From Luscinia megarhynchos (Eukaryota > Chordata > Aves > Passeriformes > Turdidae), in contig JAPFBE010000003.1 of the NCBI GenBank assembly GCA_034336665.1, positions 35,562,360 through 35,626,359 of the forward strand: a stretch of 64,000 nt of DNA. Direction: 5' to 3'. The notes beneath the pieces were generated by a model. That model was given only the letters and a program-made list of their open reading frames with translations, had not been told where the DNA came from and did no database searches. A program made the translations under genes and the position numbers. Below are positions 35,401 to 48,900 of the stretch, one piece after another. The number at the start of each line of letters is the position of its first letter. Position 1 is the first letter of the stretch.

Positions 35401-38400
35401 CCTGTAACAAACAGTCTCAGCCGAACAGCTTTCACAGCTCCAGATGTTTAAAATACACTTTTAGAGTACTTGAACAAGAAAGTGCTCTTTGCAAAGTACT
35501 GTTTTCTATGTTCACTGGCAGAGCTGGTGCTGACTCCTCTACGCTGATTTTTAGATGGCATTTTAAAAGCTTCAACAAGTCTGGACACATATTTTCTTTG
35601 CTTAAAAGCTGCTTAACTCTTTCAGCACTGTGGTTTTGGATCCCCCTGATGTTCATACAACTACAAAGGGCTTAAAATCTGAACGGTGGAAAATAAATGG
35701 GAAACCAATGGTCTTTTTTTTTATTTTTTCCCAGAAAGAGTAAAGGCAGAAAGGAACAATGTTGTAAACATATCTATGAAATCAACTCATTTGTGTATTT
35801 TCTACCACTAAGAGCCAGAACAAGCTGGCTTATACCAAATGGACAGGCAGCAAGCACAATTTTTGCAAAGGGTACAATAACTGCAGAAAATACCATCCCA
35901 CTGGAGCATTTGGGGCACTTTATAACAGTCCCAGCTCCAAATTTATTAAGCCAAATTACATTATAAACTGTGGGGCAAACAGAGTAAGAGTTAAAAATCA
36001 TTTAAGATTTAGGTAAAAAATCTGTCCTTATGTTAAAGACAAGTTACTTTATGCTAAAAGAGGCAGAGCTGGTGCTGGCATCAAAGACAAGGATGTCAGC
36101 AGGAAGTGCCAAGGAAACAGCTGAGGCCTTGCACTTCAAAAAGCTTAACTCTGGGTGAGGGATGTTCCCACCAACAGTCAAGATTCACAGATGACATTTT
36201 CAGATGTCTTTGGTTTTTTGCATCCAGGCAGTCACATGATGGATCCTATGCCATATGTCTTTTCCGTGGGCTTCAGTTCCTTAGGTGTCTATAACTGCTT
36301 TTAGTTCCCCACTATAAGGTGGAGAAGAAAGCCTCCCTGGTTCGTCTTGTTATTTTAGAATTAGTTCCATGAGATTTGGACAGATTCCTGTTTCTCTTCT
36401 ATTAACAGAGACAATGTTTATCTGCTAAATGCAGCGTTAACCAGTTTCTCTGACAAGGACGTGGCTGACCCGTCAGATATTTGACAAATGATTGATTTAA
36501 TCTAGAAATATCTATTTATAAACTAATGCAAAAAAATTATTAAGGATGAGTAAACTAATTAATAAGCAGTGTATTCCTGCTGGCAAGATGAATAAAATTA
36601 CTGCTAGGTCAACAGAGAATTCAGCATTGCTCCATATGCTTCTTTTAGTGGTGTTCAAATAGCACAGGTGTAAACTTTGGGTGACCTTATTTATTTCTTG
36701 TTTAAGTGGGTCATTAAAGGAAACTGTCACATATTAAACTAATTGCTTTTTTTTAATTCCTTCTTTCTACTGTGAAGAGGAATAATATGCTTATTATCTT
36801 GAGTATCTAGAGTTCTTATCAAACATCCTGCTTTTGGAAAAACTCCATATCCTCAGCAATTAGGCTGAATTTCCCCTAAAATCAGAGGCACAATCTTAAA
36901 TCGATAATCTGAATGAGGGAAAGAGACACTCTTATGTCTTTAATGACCTTAATTAATTTATTTGGCAAGGTGGTGCAGAAAACCTCAGTCTGAAGGGGTG
37001 GGGGAAGGGCAAGCAGCCTCAGGCAGAGCTGAATAACATCTCTGGGCCCCAGATGCAGAAAGGCCATTGCAATGCTCAAACCTAAATTTTAGGTGTCTGG
37101 CTTCTGTTGTGGAATCCAAGACCCAAGTGGTGCATGAATTCTCCATTGGATGCCTGGGGAGAAGAGTTAGGTGAATCATAACCTACCCAGCTAAATTCAT
37201 CTATTATGTACAGGCTCTGAAGCCAGTAGTGTTAAATTAAAAATTACATGGAGAACACTGGGCCTGTGGTTTACTTGAAAGAAAAAAAGAAAAAAAACAG
37301 AAACGAAATGAGTGAAAGTGTATATTTCTTTAAATTTTCTGCTGACAGACCAGAGATAATTAGCCTACAGCTGCAGACTGGGAGAACAGCTCTTTTTTTC
37401 TGCCTAGAAGCAGCAGGTGAAAACCCTGAGAGAGAAGCTGGGTGCCACTGGCTTAATTTAGTTGCTTAAATTGAAGGCAGCATACAACAACAGAAAGAAG
37501 CAGGGAGGTGGCAGATCTTCGAGACCAGGATTTCTGACGAGTGACAGTTAAACAGAAATGAGAGTACGACTAGAAAGAAAAAAGGATTAAAAATATGTAC
37601 TTGTGACACCCCTGTAGTATCGTAGATGCCTTAGAGATGTATCAGCTAGACACAAGCCCAGACTCAAAAGTAACATACTCTTATGAGAAATGTGATGTGG
37701 CAATGGAGAATTGTAAACAATAGAAGATAGAGGAGTGTTACAAAAAAGCATTGTGAACCTGTACACTGCTAGACACATATCTTATGCAAATAAACCTTTC
37801 CCAGTTGTCCAATGTGCTCCCACACATCGTTCTGCACCTTACAAAGGCCTGCAGTTTTGCAGGCATTCCTTGTGACCCCCAGATACTCATTTCTGTTGTG
37901 AGCCAAAACACAATCATGCATTGCTTGCAGCATTTCTTGTATTGTGAGTAGTTTTATTTTAGAAATGTATTAACATGAAGATTATTTCATTTTTGTGAAT
38001 GGGAAATTACTTATCTATTTCAATAGGCAACAGTTTAGTAATAATAGAAGGCAATAATAAAAATGACAACAAATTAACATAATTATCTGCCCACAAAAAT
38101 TCTTATAATACTTGTTCTATTGGGCATTTGTTTGAAGAGGGTTTTTTATCTGCATGAGATGATAAAATGTATAGAGATGAAATTGCTCGATTTTTTTTCC
38201 AGGAGGATCTTCAAAGTAGCCTGATGACTGTATGCTGATATTTTAATAACATCAATGGGAGGACTTGTGGAGTAAAGCCTGCTAAGTAAGTGTGGCAAAG
38301 TAAAGTTCAAAATTAAAATGTATTAAAATGAAAAGGGTAGAAGTTGTCTTTCCAACACTTTCATTTGAAGGTGAGAAAGAGCAACGTCAAAGAATACTGT

Positions 38401-41400
38401 GCTGCTTTGTGAATCAGGAGATAAGGAATACTGGCTTCTGACAATCACCATTCTCTCCTTCATCCCATGTGCTGTGTACACACATGGTCAGGTCTAATGA
38501 AGTGAGAGAAATCCTGGTTTTGACATCTTAGTAAGTACAGTCAAGCATGACTACAGCTTTACATGATATAAAGCCAGGTATGACTCCACAAAAGAAACAT
38601 ATCTCCAGCTGTAGTTATTGGATAGGGATGGTGTGGCACAGATACTTGGAGTACTTGTCCAGAAACCATAAAGTCACATTTGAGCAGCCTTTACCCAAGA
38701 TTAATGTTCTGGCTATGAGAGGGCTCTCTAGGAAAGGCACAGATACAGGTGGAAAAAAAGCCACAAGTAGCCAGTGGCCCAAGTGGTCACTCTGTGCCCA
38801 CACTCTGCTCCACCTGAGCAAACAACCAGAGCAGCAGGTAACCAGGAGTAGGTGCAGAGACAATACCATGAAGGTCAAATCAGGAAACAAGCCTTTATTA
38901 CTCCTGCGTGTTTTGTTTATTATTTCTCCATTTTTAAATTTCTCATTATGTCAAGTTATGGAGGATTTGTTTCTCGAGATGCCATAACAAAGCATGCACA
39001 TCACCCAGTGCAATGTGTTACAGAGTGTTGTGGGTTTTCTTTAAATACAACTCTAGCTGCTGTCGTATTTGATATACCATCAGATCAGCAAATTTATATG
39101 CTTTTGATTAAACTTTTTTGGTTTAGAATGGCACCTCTTACTAACACATAAGAGCAGAGCCAAGTAGAATAGCAAACAGAAGGAGGGAGAATGCTGGAGG
39201 AAAAAAACCTGCAGTTCTTGGATAGCTGCTTACAGATTTTGTATAAAAACCTGTGAAGATCTCTTGTCACTGAACAAAAAAAAATTGTTTTAGAGGTTTA
39301 TAGGAAGTGTTAACAACTGCATACTAGGCATTATTTTCCTCTCATTAAGCAAAATAAATAATGAAAGTACCAAGGCTTTTCAAAGATTCTTCCAAGAGGC
39401 AAGTGCCAGCTTTTTGTTTATTTATTTACGTTTATAAATTAGTGATATATTGGATGCAAAATCATTTGAAGGGTTGCATATTTATCCAGTGTGAATAAAT
39501 CTCAAGGCCTGTGTTAAATTTATGACAGCACAGTGAAACTCAGCCATGCCCACACACCTGCATGAAGTGGGTGTTTTTGCTCCTTGGATCATGTGGATTA
39601 TCTCCACTGTAAACTATGCATTAATAAAGAGCAGAGCAGGCACTTGCCATATTCCCTTTTGGAATTAAGAAATAAAAGGCAACTTGCATACTTGGCTGCC
39701 TTTGAGGATGCTTTTAGAAAAAAAAAGTTCAGAAGGTAAATGAGAGGAGTATAATGACTAACAAAATAAGGAAAAAAACGTGCCATTTTAAGTGTAAATG
39801 TATTCTTGGAAATATCACCCCAAAATGCTACTGAGTAGCTAAGGCTATGCAAAGTGTATTTTGCTGGCCATTTGAACGAATAAACAGCACAATCACCAAA
39901 CCTAAAAATTCTTTTTTTGTAGAGACATCAAATTTAAACTATAACTTTCTGTTAATCTTCGACCTGACATTTGTATTTATAGGGAATTAGAAAGGCCATG
40001 ACAACCAGTTTGATTTTTCCACCCATTCTGGCCTCAGGAAAGGGAACAGAATCCAAAAGCCAGTCCTGCCTGACACCTATCTCATCACCAATTTTCACAG
40101 TGCAGTTCAGTGGCAAGAAACAGTTTCATCAGGAGATCAGGAGTTTGAAGAGCTGCTAGTGCAGAGGGCAGGTATTTATTCCTCAAGAAGGACAGGAAGC
40201 AAAGATTGGGGTGGATTTAGAAAGTGAGGGCAATAATGTACAAATGCAGCAAGAAAAATGCAGAAGGGAAGGCTGGTAGGCAGGGAGCAGTGCTCTGCAG
40301 AAATCCACACTGTGTCCACTCACTCTCCTATTCCCTGTACAGGCAGCTTGAAGTCAGCAGGGCTGTTCACTGAGTGTGGTACAAAGATATTAAAAACTAG
40401 TCTCAGCTAATCAGAAATATCCTGAAGATTTTAACCACTATGATCCAGGGTCCTGGGAAAGTGGAAAGAAGTACTGTTCTGTTGGCTATATTTGGGTTCT
40501 TACTCGTTTTGTAGTAGTATATACACCTGGTATAGAACAGATCAACTATTTTGTTGTTATTCTATCAAAAATTTTTAACGTATTTTCCATAACTATTTTA
40601 AAAATCAAAAATGTCACAGTAGTTCTATATTAGTGCCACCTTGTTTCAAGGAAACTTATTTACCTTGTCCCAAGAATAACCCATGTGTTCTAAATCCCTT
40701 CAGTTCTTTGTGGCTCTAGGCTTACATTGCATCTTGCAGGAGGATTGTGACTGCTGGGGTTTTTTGTGCAACTTCACTCAATTTTCTTAAGGCAAAAGAA
40801 AACTGCTGTGGATAGGCATGGAACCACTCTCTTCCTTTAGTCTCTTCATTTTTTAGGTTTGCTCACAATATAAAATACTATGCAATTTCAGACGGATATA
40901 AATGAAAGAACTAATTGAAAAAAAGTAACTTCATCTATGTCTTATTTTAAACTTAATGCATAGCCAAAAATTATATAGTGGAATATACTTTTTTCTCTTT
41001 AGATTTGTATTTGAACACTTGTGCCAAAAAATCAAATTCAAACTAATCAAGTCTGTACCTTTGTGCATATACCTTTTCCCTGAGACAGAATTTTTAGACA
41101 GATTGTTGTACTATTGATTTGTGGCGAAAAAATAAAAAAGGTGCCAAAAAATAAGAAAATGCAACTGTTTTTCAGTTTATTTTTTGCAGATTGGTCAGGA
41201 TAAATACCATCTCTCCTCACGTGTTTGACTGCTCAGTCTCATCTGACTTAGCTCAATGAGCTCTCATGCCAATTTACTCATGGGCCAACTTTGCTTGCAA
41301 AGTGCTAATTGAGAGAAGGCACCACTGCTCAGGGCTATCTGCTCTCTGGCTAGGACAGCTGATTTTACTGACAGCATTAGCAGCCAATGTTTCCAACCCA

Positions 41401-42999
41401 GATGACAAAAATGGGAAGATTTGAACTGGGTCATCATTTTGATACGATTAAAATTAAAGTGTTTGTTGCATTGCCAGGGTTTAAGTAATCTGCTAGTGGA
41501 CACTGGAAGTTTGAGCATGGAGCATATCTGTGCCAGATTCAATGCAGGTAATCACAGAACAGTTTAAACACCACAATTTCAATGTTTGTATCTCTTTTGT
41601 AGTAGAGCTCATTTAGGCACTCATTTAGGCTACATTGACACTAGGCTCTTGTGCAGGAATTTGGGCAGAAGAGGTTCCTGGAGTCCTTCATAACTGTGAA
41701 GGCTGTGGCCAGCTTTTAAAAGAACAGTTTACAAAAGCTCCTCCGAGTGAAAGCCTGGAGGTATCCTAACCCCACACAGTGAGGGTGCCAGTCAGTCACT
41801 GGGGTGGGTCACAAAGGTTACTGGAGATAAAGGAATTTTGCAAACCCTGCATAGACACTGCATGATTCAACACACCACGAAGGCAATGTGCTCACTCCAC
41901 TGAGCAATTTAATGTCCTGGAGTAATGAAACGATAAGTCTGTTTCACACAATGGACCTGTCAAAAACCCCAATAATAATGATAATGGGATTCCTGTAGAA
42001 GAACTCTAGAAAGTTTTACTTGGAAGACTTAAAATTGTTTTGTTTTTTTGGTTTTTTTTTAATGCAAAATCGTAATTAACTCACATAAGCTCCTATAGTG
42101 CATGGTGAAATAAAGATAATCAGTAACCTTGAGAAATACTGATTCAGGAATTTTCTCCCATTACACATGGCTGACACTGTTAACTCCTGTTGTCCCTGTG
42201 AAACACTGTGGATTGCTGGAGAGGAAAACAGTTTGGTCCAGAAAGTGTGCACTTAATTTTACTCTAACTTATGTTTCATTTATCTGTTGGTTTAGCCTCA
42301 AATTAAATGGAAATTAGAACCCTCAAATTAGACCTTATCTTCCACTTGCAGGTGCACTGAGCCTCTCCTAAAAGTAATGTGCACACATGTATGTGCCACA
42401 GGATGTGCTTTCATGCCCACACTTCTGTAATCTTCAGATGCTTGTATTTAATTAATACTTATTAAATTAATACTTGGGGGGGAAAACGTGGTTAATATGT
42501 AACAGCTGCTCTTTTTCAGAACAATAGCCATTTATAAAAAGCACGCAGAATATTTAAAACTAGTAAACCCAAGTAGCCTATTATATATTCTTCATATTAT
42601 GCATTCACACTCTATAAGAAGGTCTGTATACCTAGACTTTGACAGGTTGCAACATTTTTTTTTTCTCTAGTTACAGTTCATTTTTACAAGCTTTGCTCAG
42701 GTAGAACAGGATGAAGGATGACTCTGCTTCTATCTAATGAGCACTGCTACAATTATGCCCTCAAAATATTGCTTTAACCAGTAAAATGGACCCTCTGTAA
42801 GTGTGAATAACTGGTAGCATATAAGCTTTAGATAACTAATTATCTCAGATTTTTTCTTGCATCACACACAAAGTTTTGTTTTCTCTAATCACAAATTTAG
42901 GATAAGCTTGTCACTAGCAGAGCAAATTCATTAATAATAGCCATTTCATTTTCAGCAGTAACCAGGCTGGGCTGTATTATATTCACTAATATCCACTAG
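32481..42999. other. Intergenic desert, part 1
   Basis: No gene was recognised. A GC-richer patch at about 32590-32830 has no identifiable content. A G/T run lies at 35189-35222. The segment at about 36480-36740 is rich in homeodomain-like TAATTA and TTAAT cores and carries a GGGTGACCTT block, so it is an enhancer candidate. Small tandem duplications occur at about 41609-41630 (CTCATTTAGGCA twice) and about 42448-42474 (AATTAATACTT twice). Confidence 0.7.
36480..36740. promoter_or_regulatory. Candidate conserved non-coding element
   Basis: Dense homeodomain-type cores (TTGATTTAATC, AACTAATTAATAAGC) lie with GTGGTGTTCAAATAGCACAG and a nuclear-receptor-like GGGTGACCTT. Unique sequence, called by appearance only. 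Confidence 0.22.
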
Positions 43000-45900
43000 A
43001 GAATGAATTGGAATGAACAATTTCTAGAATACAGCTTTCAAACTTTTTTTTCAGAAATCATGCATAATGGGGGAATGAAATACGGTTGCAATACAGGAGT
43101 AATGTTTGGATAGTTATATTGTAATTGTATCCTGCCTTTCCTGAAGTGAAATCCACACTTGAGTACTTGCAAATGTGAAAGTAAGTTCCAAAATTTGCTG
43201 ATTTTCCACCAAGAATCCTTGTCTGCTTTCTATTGTACTTGATTCTAGTCTTATGTCAGAATATTTTATGTCACTGTAAAACAAAAGGAAGGTAATTCAC
43301 AAGCATATATATTATCCTTGTTAAGTTGAATTGCATTTCCCACTGAAAGACGAAGTTTTAAAGAAAATGTTCAATATTTCTGAGTTTCATAAAGGATTTT
43401 ACAAGCAATGTTACATCTGACCTGAGACTTAAGGATAAATTGTCTTTATCACCTGACTTAGCAAAAGAATTGGTCAATTACTCGATTATTTTTCTCTCTA
43501 TATAAAGCCCTTAACCTTTTACTTTGAAATACTCATTTCTAAGTGCAGTGCCAGCCTGTGGAAGGCTTGATAACAGCTCATAGGCCCAGATAAGTACAAT
43601 AATTCATTTAACCTTTATTTCAAATCCACTTATTTGTTACAGGCATCAATCACATCTAAAAGCTTGAGGATGGATGTGCAAGGCACACTTGGCTGTGTAG
43701 TTTGTGTGGTCAGGAGCATAAAGACATGAAGCATAGATGCAGTGCAAGCAGAAATTGGCAGCACAGACAAGGTGTGAAATAGCAGCCTTGCAGGTCAAAT
43801 AGCAGGTGAATGAAACATTTTGAAGCCAGTTTAGGGTATCTGCTACTAGATTTTTGCTGTTTGCATTAAGTATTTGTTGTTTTGATAGTCATTAATGTAA
43901 TTAATGTTTAGCTCATGCAACTCAACATTTTAAGTTTTCTTCATCTGTAGACCTGGAGGGTTTTGTGCTCTATATCACAGAGATTCCATGTCAAACTATA
44001 GTTTTCTAATCCTATTAGACCTGCATCTGTTATGATATTAATTGCTGGAAAATAGTATTTAATAGTTATCCTATTATACAGTCTTTTCCTTTATCACTGG
44101 TTTGTTTCATATCTCTAAAGCTCACATTTTCTTCTGGCTTTAGTTCAGTATGTTTGAAAAATCAGAGCCCCAACAAAGGCATGAATGGAAGCTCGATATC
44201 CTCACTCCTCCTTCTTGGCTAACACAAAGAAAGTGTAGTATATCTCTCCTTTGTTTCTAGGTAAGGATTTAGAATGGCTTTTAAAATATCTCAGATTACT
44301 TTTCTCACATTGTTTATCCAACATGACCAATCATAGCAGGCTGTCTTCCAATCCTCTCGTTTAACTTATCAGCTTGTTAGTTCTGTGGAATCTTTCTCAT
44401 ACATTTTTTTCCCTTCACACAACACTCACCACAGGTGAAATTCATTCCTGGGTCTGTAGCCAATTCAAGGATCACATGATAAGTTATTGCTTGAATTTAT
44501 AGCAATATTATGAGGGCATAAATAATTTTTTAGGGACCTAGTATGGTCCTCTGAACAGGTGTGAGTTTTAACTATTATGATAGAATTATTTTCAGCTGGA
44601 AAACTTGCAGCTTTGCTGGTACTTTCAAACCATTTAAGCTCTCAGTCTCCTGACTATAAATGCAGTTTGCAGTGAGTGAAGCCCGTGGTAATGTGATGCT
44701 TAAGCCTCATTTGTATGGAAGGCAAACAATGGCTGTGACAGAGTTTCAGAATGGTGTGGGGGAACCAAATTATCCCTTAGCGTCAGTATGAGGAATTCAA
44801 TGAAAATATTTTAAAATTTCAGAAAAATTAACTGACACCTGGGTGTTTGGTATTATCTACAGCTGAATTAACTGGGAGAAGCAGCTACAAAGAAAGTGAT
44901 TATAATAATGATAAGAAAAAGAATGAACCAATTTCAGTGCTTGACTCATTTCTGTAGATTAATAACTGATACTAGATTTGGTTTAAGGAAGATCAAGAAT
45001 TTATATTTTTTTTTTACTTTAGAGAGAAAAGAAAAAAAGGACAAACTTACATAAGCCTAGCAGGATTTTTTGCTACTCTCAACCAGCAAAAACTTTTCTG
45101 TTGGAAAACTAAGCACTTTCATAGCACATTCTCTGCTATATATTTCAGTTAAAAATTCAAGAAGATTAATTAAAATATGATAAAATTGATATAATTCTAT
45201 ATGCAAGGCCATAGTTTCTGATACATTTAATTACAGTCCTCTGCATAATATAAAGCTAGGATCTGTGCTGGAGACCTTTAGCTGGATAGAGAAGTTTTCT
45301 TGTGGACCTACAATGCAAAGCCCAGCACATTTTAAATGTCATACTGTGTTTTATTTTTGGAAGTTCACTAAGAGAGTCTATTAAAAAAAAAAGAAGAAGA
45401 GAAAACCCTTGGTGCAGCTTTCACATCTCATATTTTGAGCAAATTTGTATTTTGTAAATATAAATGAAGTGCATCTTCTAATCAGGCTTCATGTGAAAGG
45501 GACTTCCCCTAGAAGTGTCACTACCTGGCTGTGGCTTTGTGGAGCAGACCCTCTGCCATGATGTGTCGTTTACTTATTCCTCTTGAGTACCTCTCCTTTC
45601 ACTGGTGGTGACACAAATCTGCCACCAAGCTGTGCCATATGTCCTGGTATGTCAATTGTCATTTTTTGTCACACAGTGGAGAGCCTACCTGGTTCACCTG
45701 GACTTGTCTTTAGCTTAGGTTGTGCAGTTCTACCCACTAACAGGAGGATAATACCTGAGGGGTAAATTTGGCACTGAGGATGCCTGCTAACAGAGGCATT
45801 TCTTCATAAAAATCTTCCCAGCAGCAGTGTGCCTAAGAAACAAAGGCAGCTATTAACTAAACACAACTTTGTCATAATAATAATACCCCCCAATACAGTA

Positions 45901-48900
45901 GAAATAAAATTCAGAAATGAGCAGCAACTAGTGCTGACTGAGACAAAAGAGTAGAGATGAACTTTAATTAAAAGGAAAAAAATCACGTTTTTGCTTCAAT
46001 TTTGTTTCTTCTTTGAAAGGTCACTCTCTTTCTCAATGTTCTCTTCTATAATTTCAGTTTTCCTCTAGTGAAAAATATTTTAGCCTGCACTGCATTCTTT
46101 TGTCTGTTCTTTTCTTACTTATGTTTGCATGTTGCATTAAATCTTCTGATTCACCATCTATGATATCCAATAGTTGATATATTAGACCCTTGTTACTGCA
46201 TTCACTGTTCTTGCCATGCTTCCTTCCTCTCTTAATATCTGTCTTCACAATTACTCAATCATTATCTTTGTTACTATCCTGTTTCTCTTGTGCCTTATCT
46301 CTGTTTCACTCATCTTTTCCATCCCTGCAGCTGGTCTCCCTCTCCTGTCACCTCTTTGGAGTCTAAAACTAGGCGTGTGTCATCAAAGAAATATTTCAAA
46401 TGCATTGATTTTTCTCTAAGTGCATCTGGTTGTCTCTTTAGTTCGACTACTTGATATTTCAGTACCATGAATGATAACATTTTTAAATGGTCACTTTTGG
46501 TTCACCATTCATTCCTTCACAGGGGAAAAAAAAGTTTTATTGCATACCTGAAAAACTGACACCACATGAAAAATCCCCAGTAGATTACACAAATGTTCAT
46601 GATGATTTACTGTGTCCACATTAAAAGCTGACTTCAAGAAGAGGTTGTACACCATGTCTACGGGAACTGGCAATTTCTTATTCTGTGACTATCTCCTACA
46701 AAGTTAGAGCAATTTGCTCTGTTGAGGAAAAGAAATTAACTCGGACTACTTCCACTGCAGTGGTAATGATGTCTGAGCTAACTGTGTTATGATAGTGGAG
46801 ATAGCTCTGTGCTTCAGGGAACTCACTTCTGAGCAGCCCTATCCTAGGAATAGTGAGATAATTAGGAAGCAGTTTCAGATAACTGGTGGCAGAGCTTCAC
46901 TTTTTAAAGGTATTTCTATATATGCTAGAAAAATGAGATTTCTGAATTAGTGGTTTCACATGCCTCAACTCCATCCTCTAAAATTCAAGCCCTTTAAAGC
47001 AGGATGGTTACATGAAGTCGGGCAATCAAAGTCATACAACACTGTTAAACAGAGTGCTACTATGAATGTTTTAAAGGACATGTTTGGAATTACATTATCT
47101 CCTGATTAACAGTGGTTTACTGACTTCCTTCATTGTGAATATGACCAAAACGTTTCTGTCTTGGATGTGTGCAAAAATCCCTTGGGTGGCCAAACCTTAA
47201 TAGTACCTCCATTTTCAGCTTGTGGTTGTGAGATCCTTTTCTGTAGTGTTTCAGAGGATGGGAAGCTTTTATTTTTTATTTCCTTTCATCTCAGAAAGCC
47301 TAATGGTGTATCCAAGAAATCCCTGGGGAAATAAATCTAGACCTTCAGGACCTCTTCATTTTGTCTCTTCCAGGCCCCTATTGAATATCTGAAACAATGA
47401 TCAGTGAATGCTTAAAGTAAATGATTGGTGTATCAGTGTCTACCATATTAATCATTGATGTTTCTTTAAATGCTGGTTCAGGGCTATTAAACAATGCATT
47501 TCTGGTGAGTGAAACAGGATTTTCATAAACAGCATATGGAGCTGACTGTAAACCAGATTTGCTTCTTACTTTTATTGTAAAAAAATCAAGCTGAGTCTGC
47601 CAATATTAGGCAAAGTCGGTCATCTCCATGAGATCTTTCTGGAACAAACAATAAGGTACTTTAATGAATTTTTTTCCTTTGTTTTTTCCCCCTCACAGCA
47701 GTATTTTTCTCCTTATATTTATGGTTGTATTTTAGCTATAATTTAAAATAAACAAAAGTAATTTAAAAAAGCTACGGGGAAAATCTACTCAGACTGTTTT
47801 GAGAGGTTTTCATGTGCATCCCTCACATATTTGAGGTTTTTCATGTGCGTCCTTCCATTAAACGAACAGCAGAGAATAAATTGGCATAAACTGTGTTTTT
47901 CCACCTGAAACGAGCATAGATTTGAGCAAAGAGTATGCTCTGTGTGTGTATATACTGTGAAGAAAAGTGCTTCCTTATTCCTGTTTTAGGGTGCTATACC
48001 TAAAGTGAGACCATATAAATGCAGAACAAAGAAACCTGGAAGAACAAAAATCCAGTTATCTAGAGTGGGAGCAGTGACTGTTCTCTTCTGCCCTGCACAG
48101 TCATGAAAACCTCTTGAAGAGGGGCAGAGTTCTTATGAATATAAAGGAGCAAGCAAGAGCAAGGAAAAGCATAGCAATTTGCCTCTTCCTCCATATAGTT
48201 TTTATTATTATTTTCATCTCCTTTTCCTTTTATGGGGAGGTACTATACAGTCCATCAGATTTTAATGGGAAACATTTGTGCACATATTAAATCTTGTGAT
48301 TGCTACTTGCCCAGCACTATTGAGTAATGATTTGAATGATGGCTATCTGCATATTCTATACTCTAAAATTATAATAAAAACTCTGAATATTGCATTTGGC
48401 TGTCATTCTCTCCTCTATCTGAGTAAATATATATTGAAATGAGGTAGAGTTCAAAAACATTACACTGAACTATGATTAAACCAAGATGTAAGGACATCTG
48501 TCAGAAACAACCACATGGCTAATATTTTCACAGTAAAAATTCTCTTTATTTATATATAGAGTGAGAAAATGATTCTCATATATGATTTCCCCTTGTTTCA
48601 ACTACAGGCTTTTCCTGAGGAAAGGCAGTTGGCTCAGATTTTGACCCTTTGTCCTCTTTCGTTGTTTTCTTTGGCTACTTGTATAGCAAAAATTATTATT
48701 TTTTAAATTAGAGCCAATTATGTTCCTGGCTGCACATGTCTGACAGACCATCAAAATTTAATTGCCAAAAAAATTACTTTTAAAAAATCAAAGTTACCTA
48801 CGTAGTCTGCAAGATAAAGACTTACTCTGATTCTGCAACCCTATTTGATAACAACAGGTCACAAAATAGGGAAAAGCCAAGGAAACTGAGGTGATAATTG

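Noticed and set aside
38547..38987. 146-codon ORF
   Set aside because: No family features, and overlapping ORFs of similar quality occur on the opposite strand.
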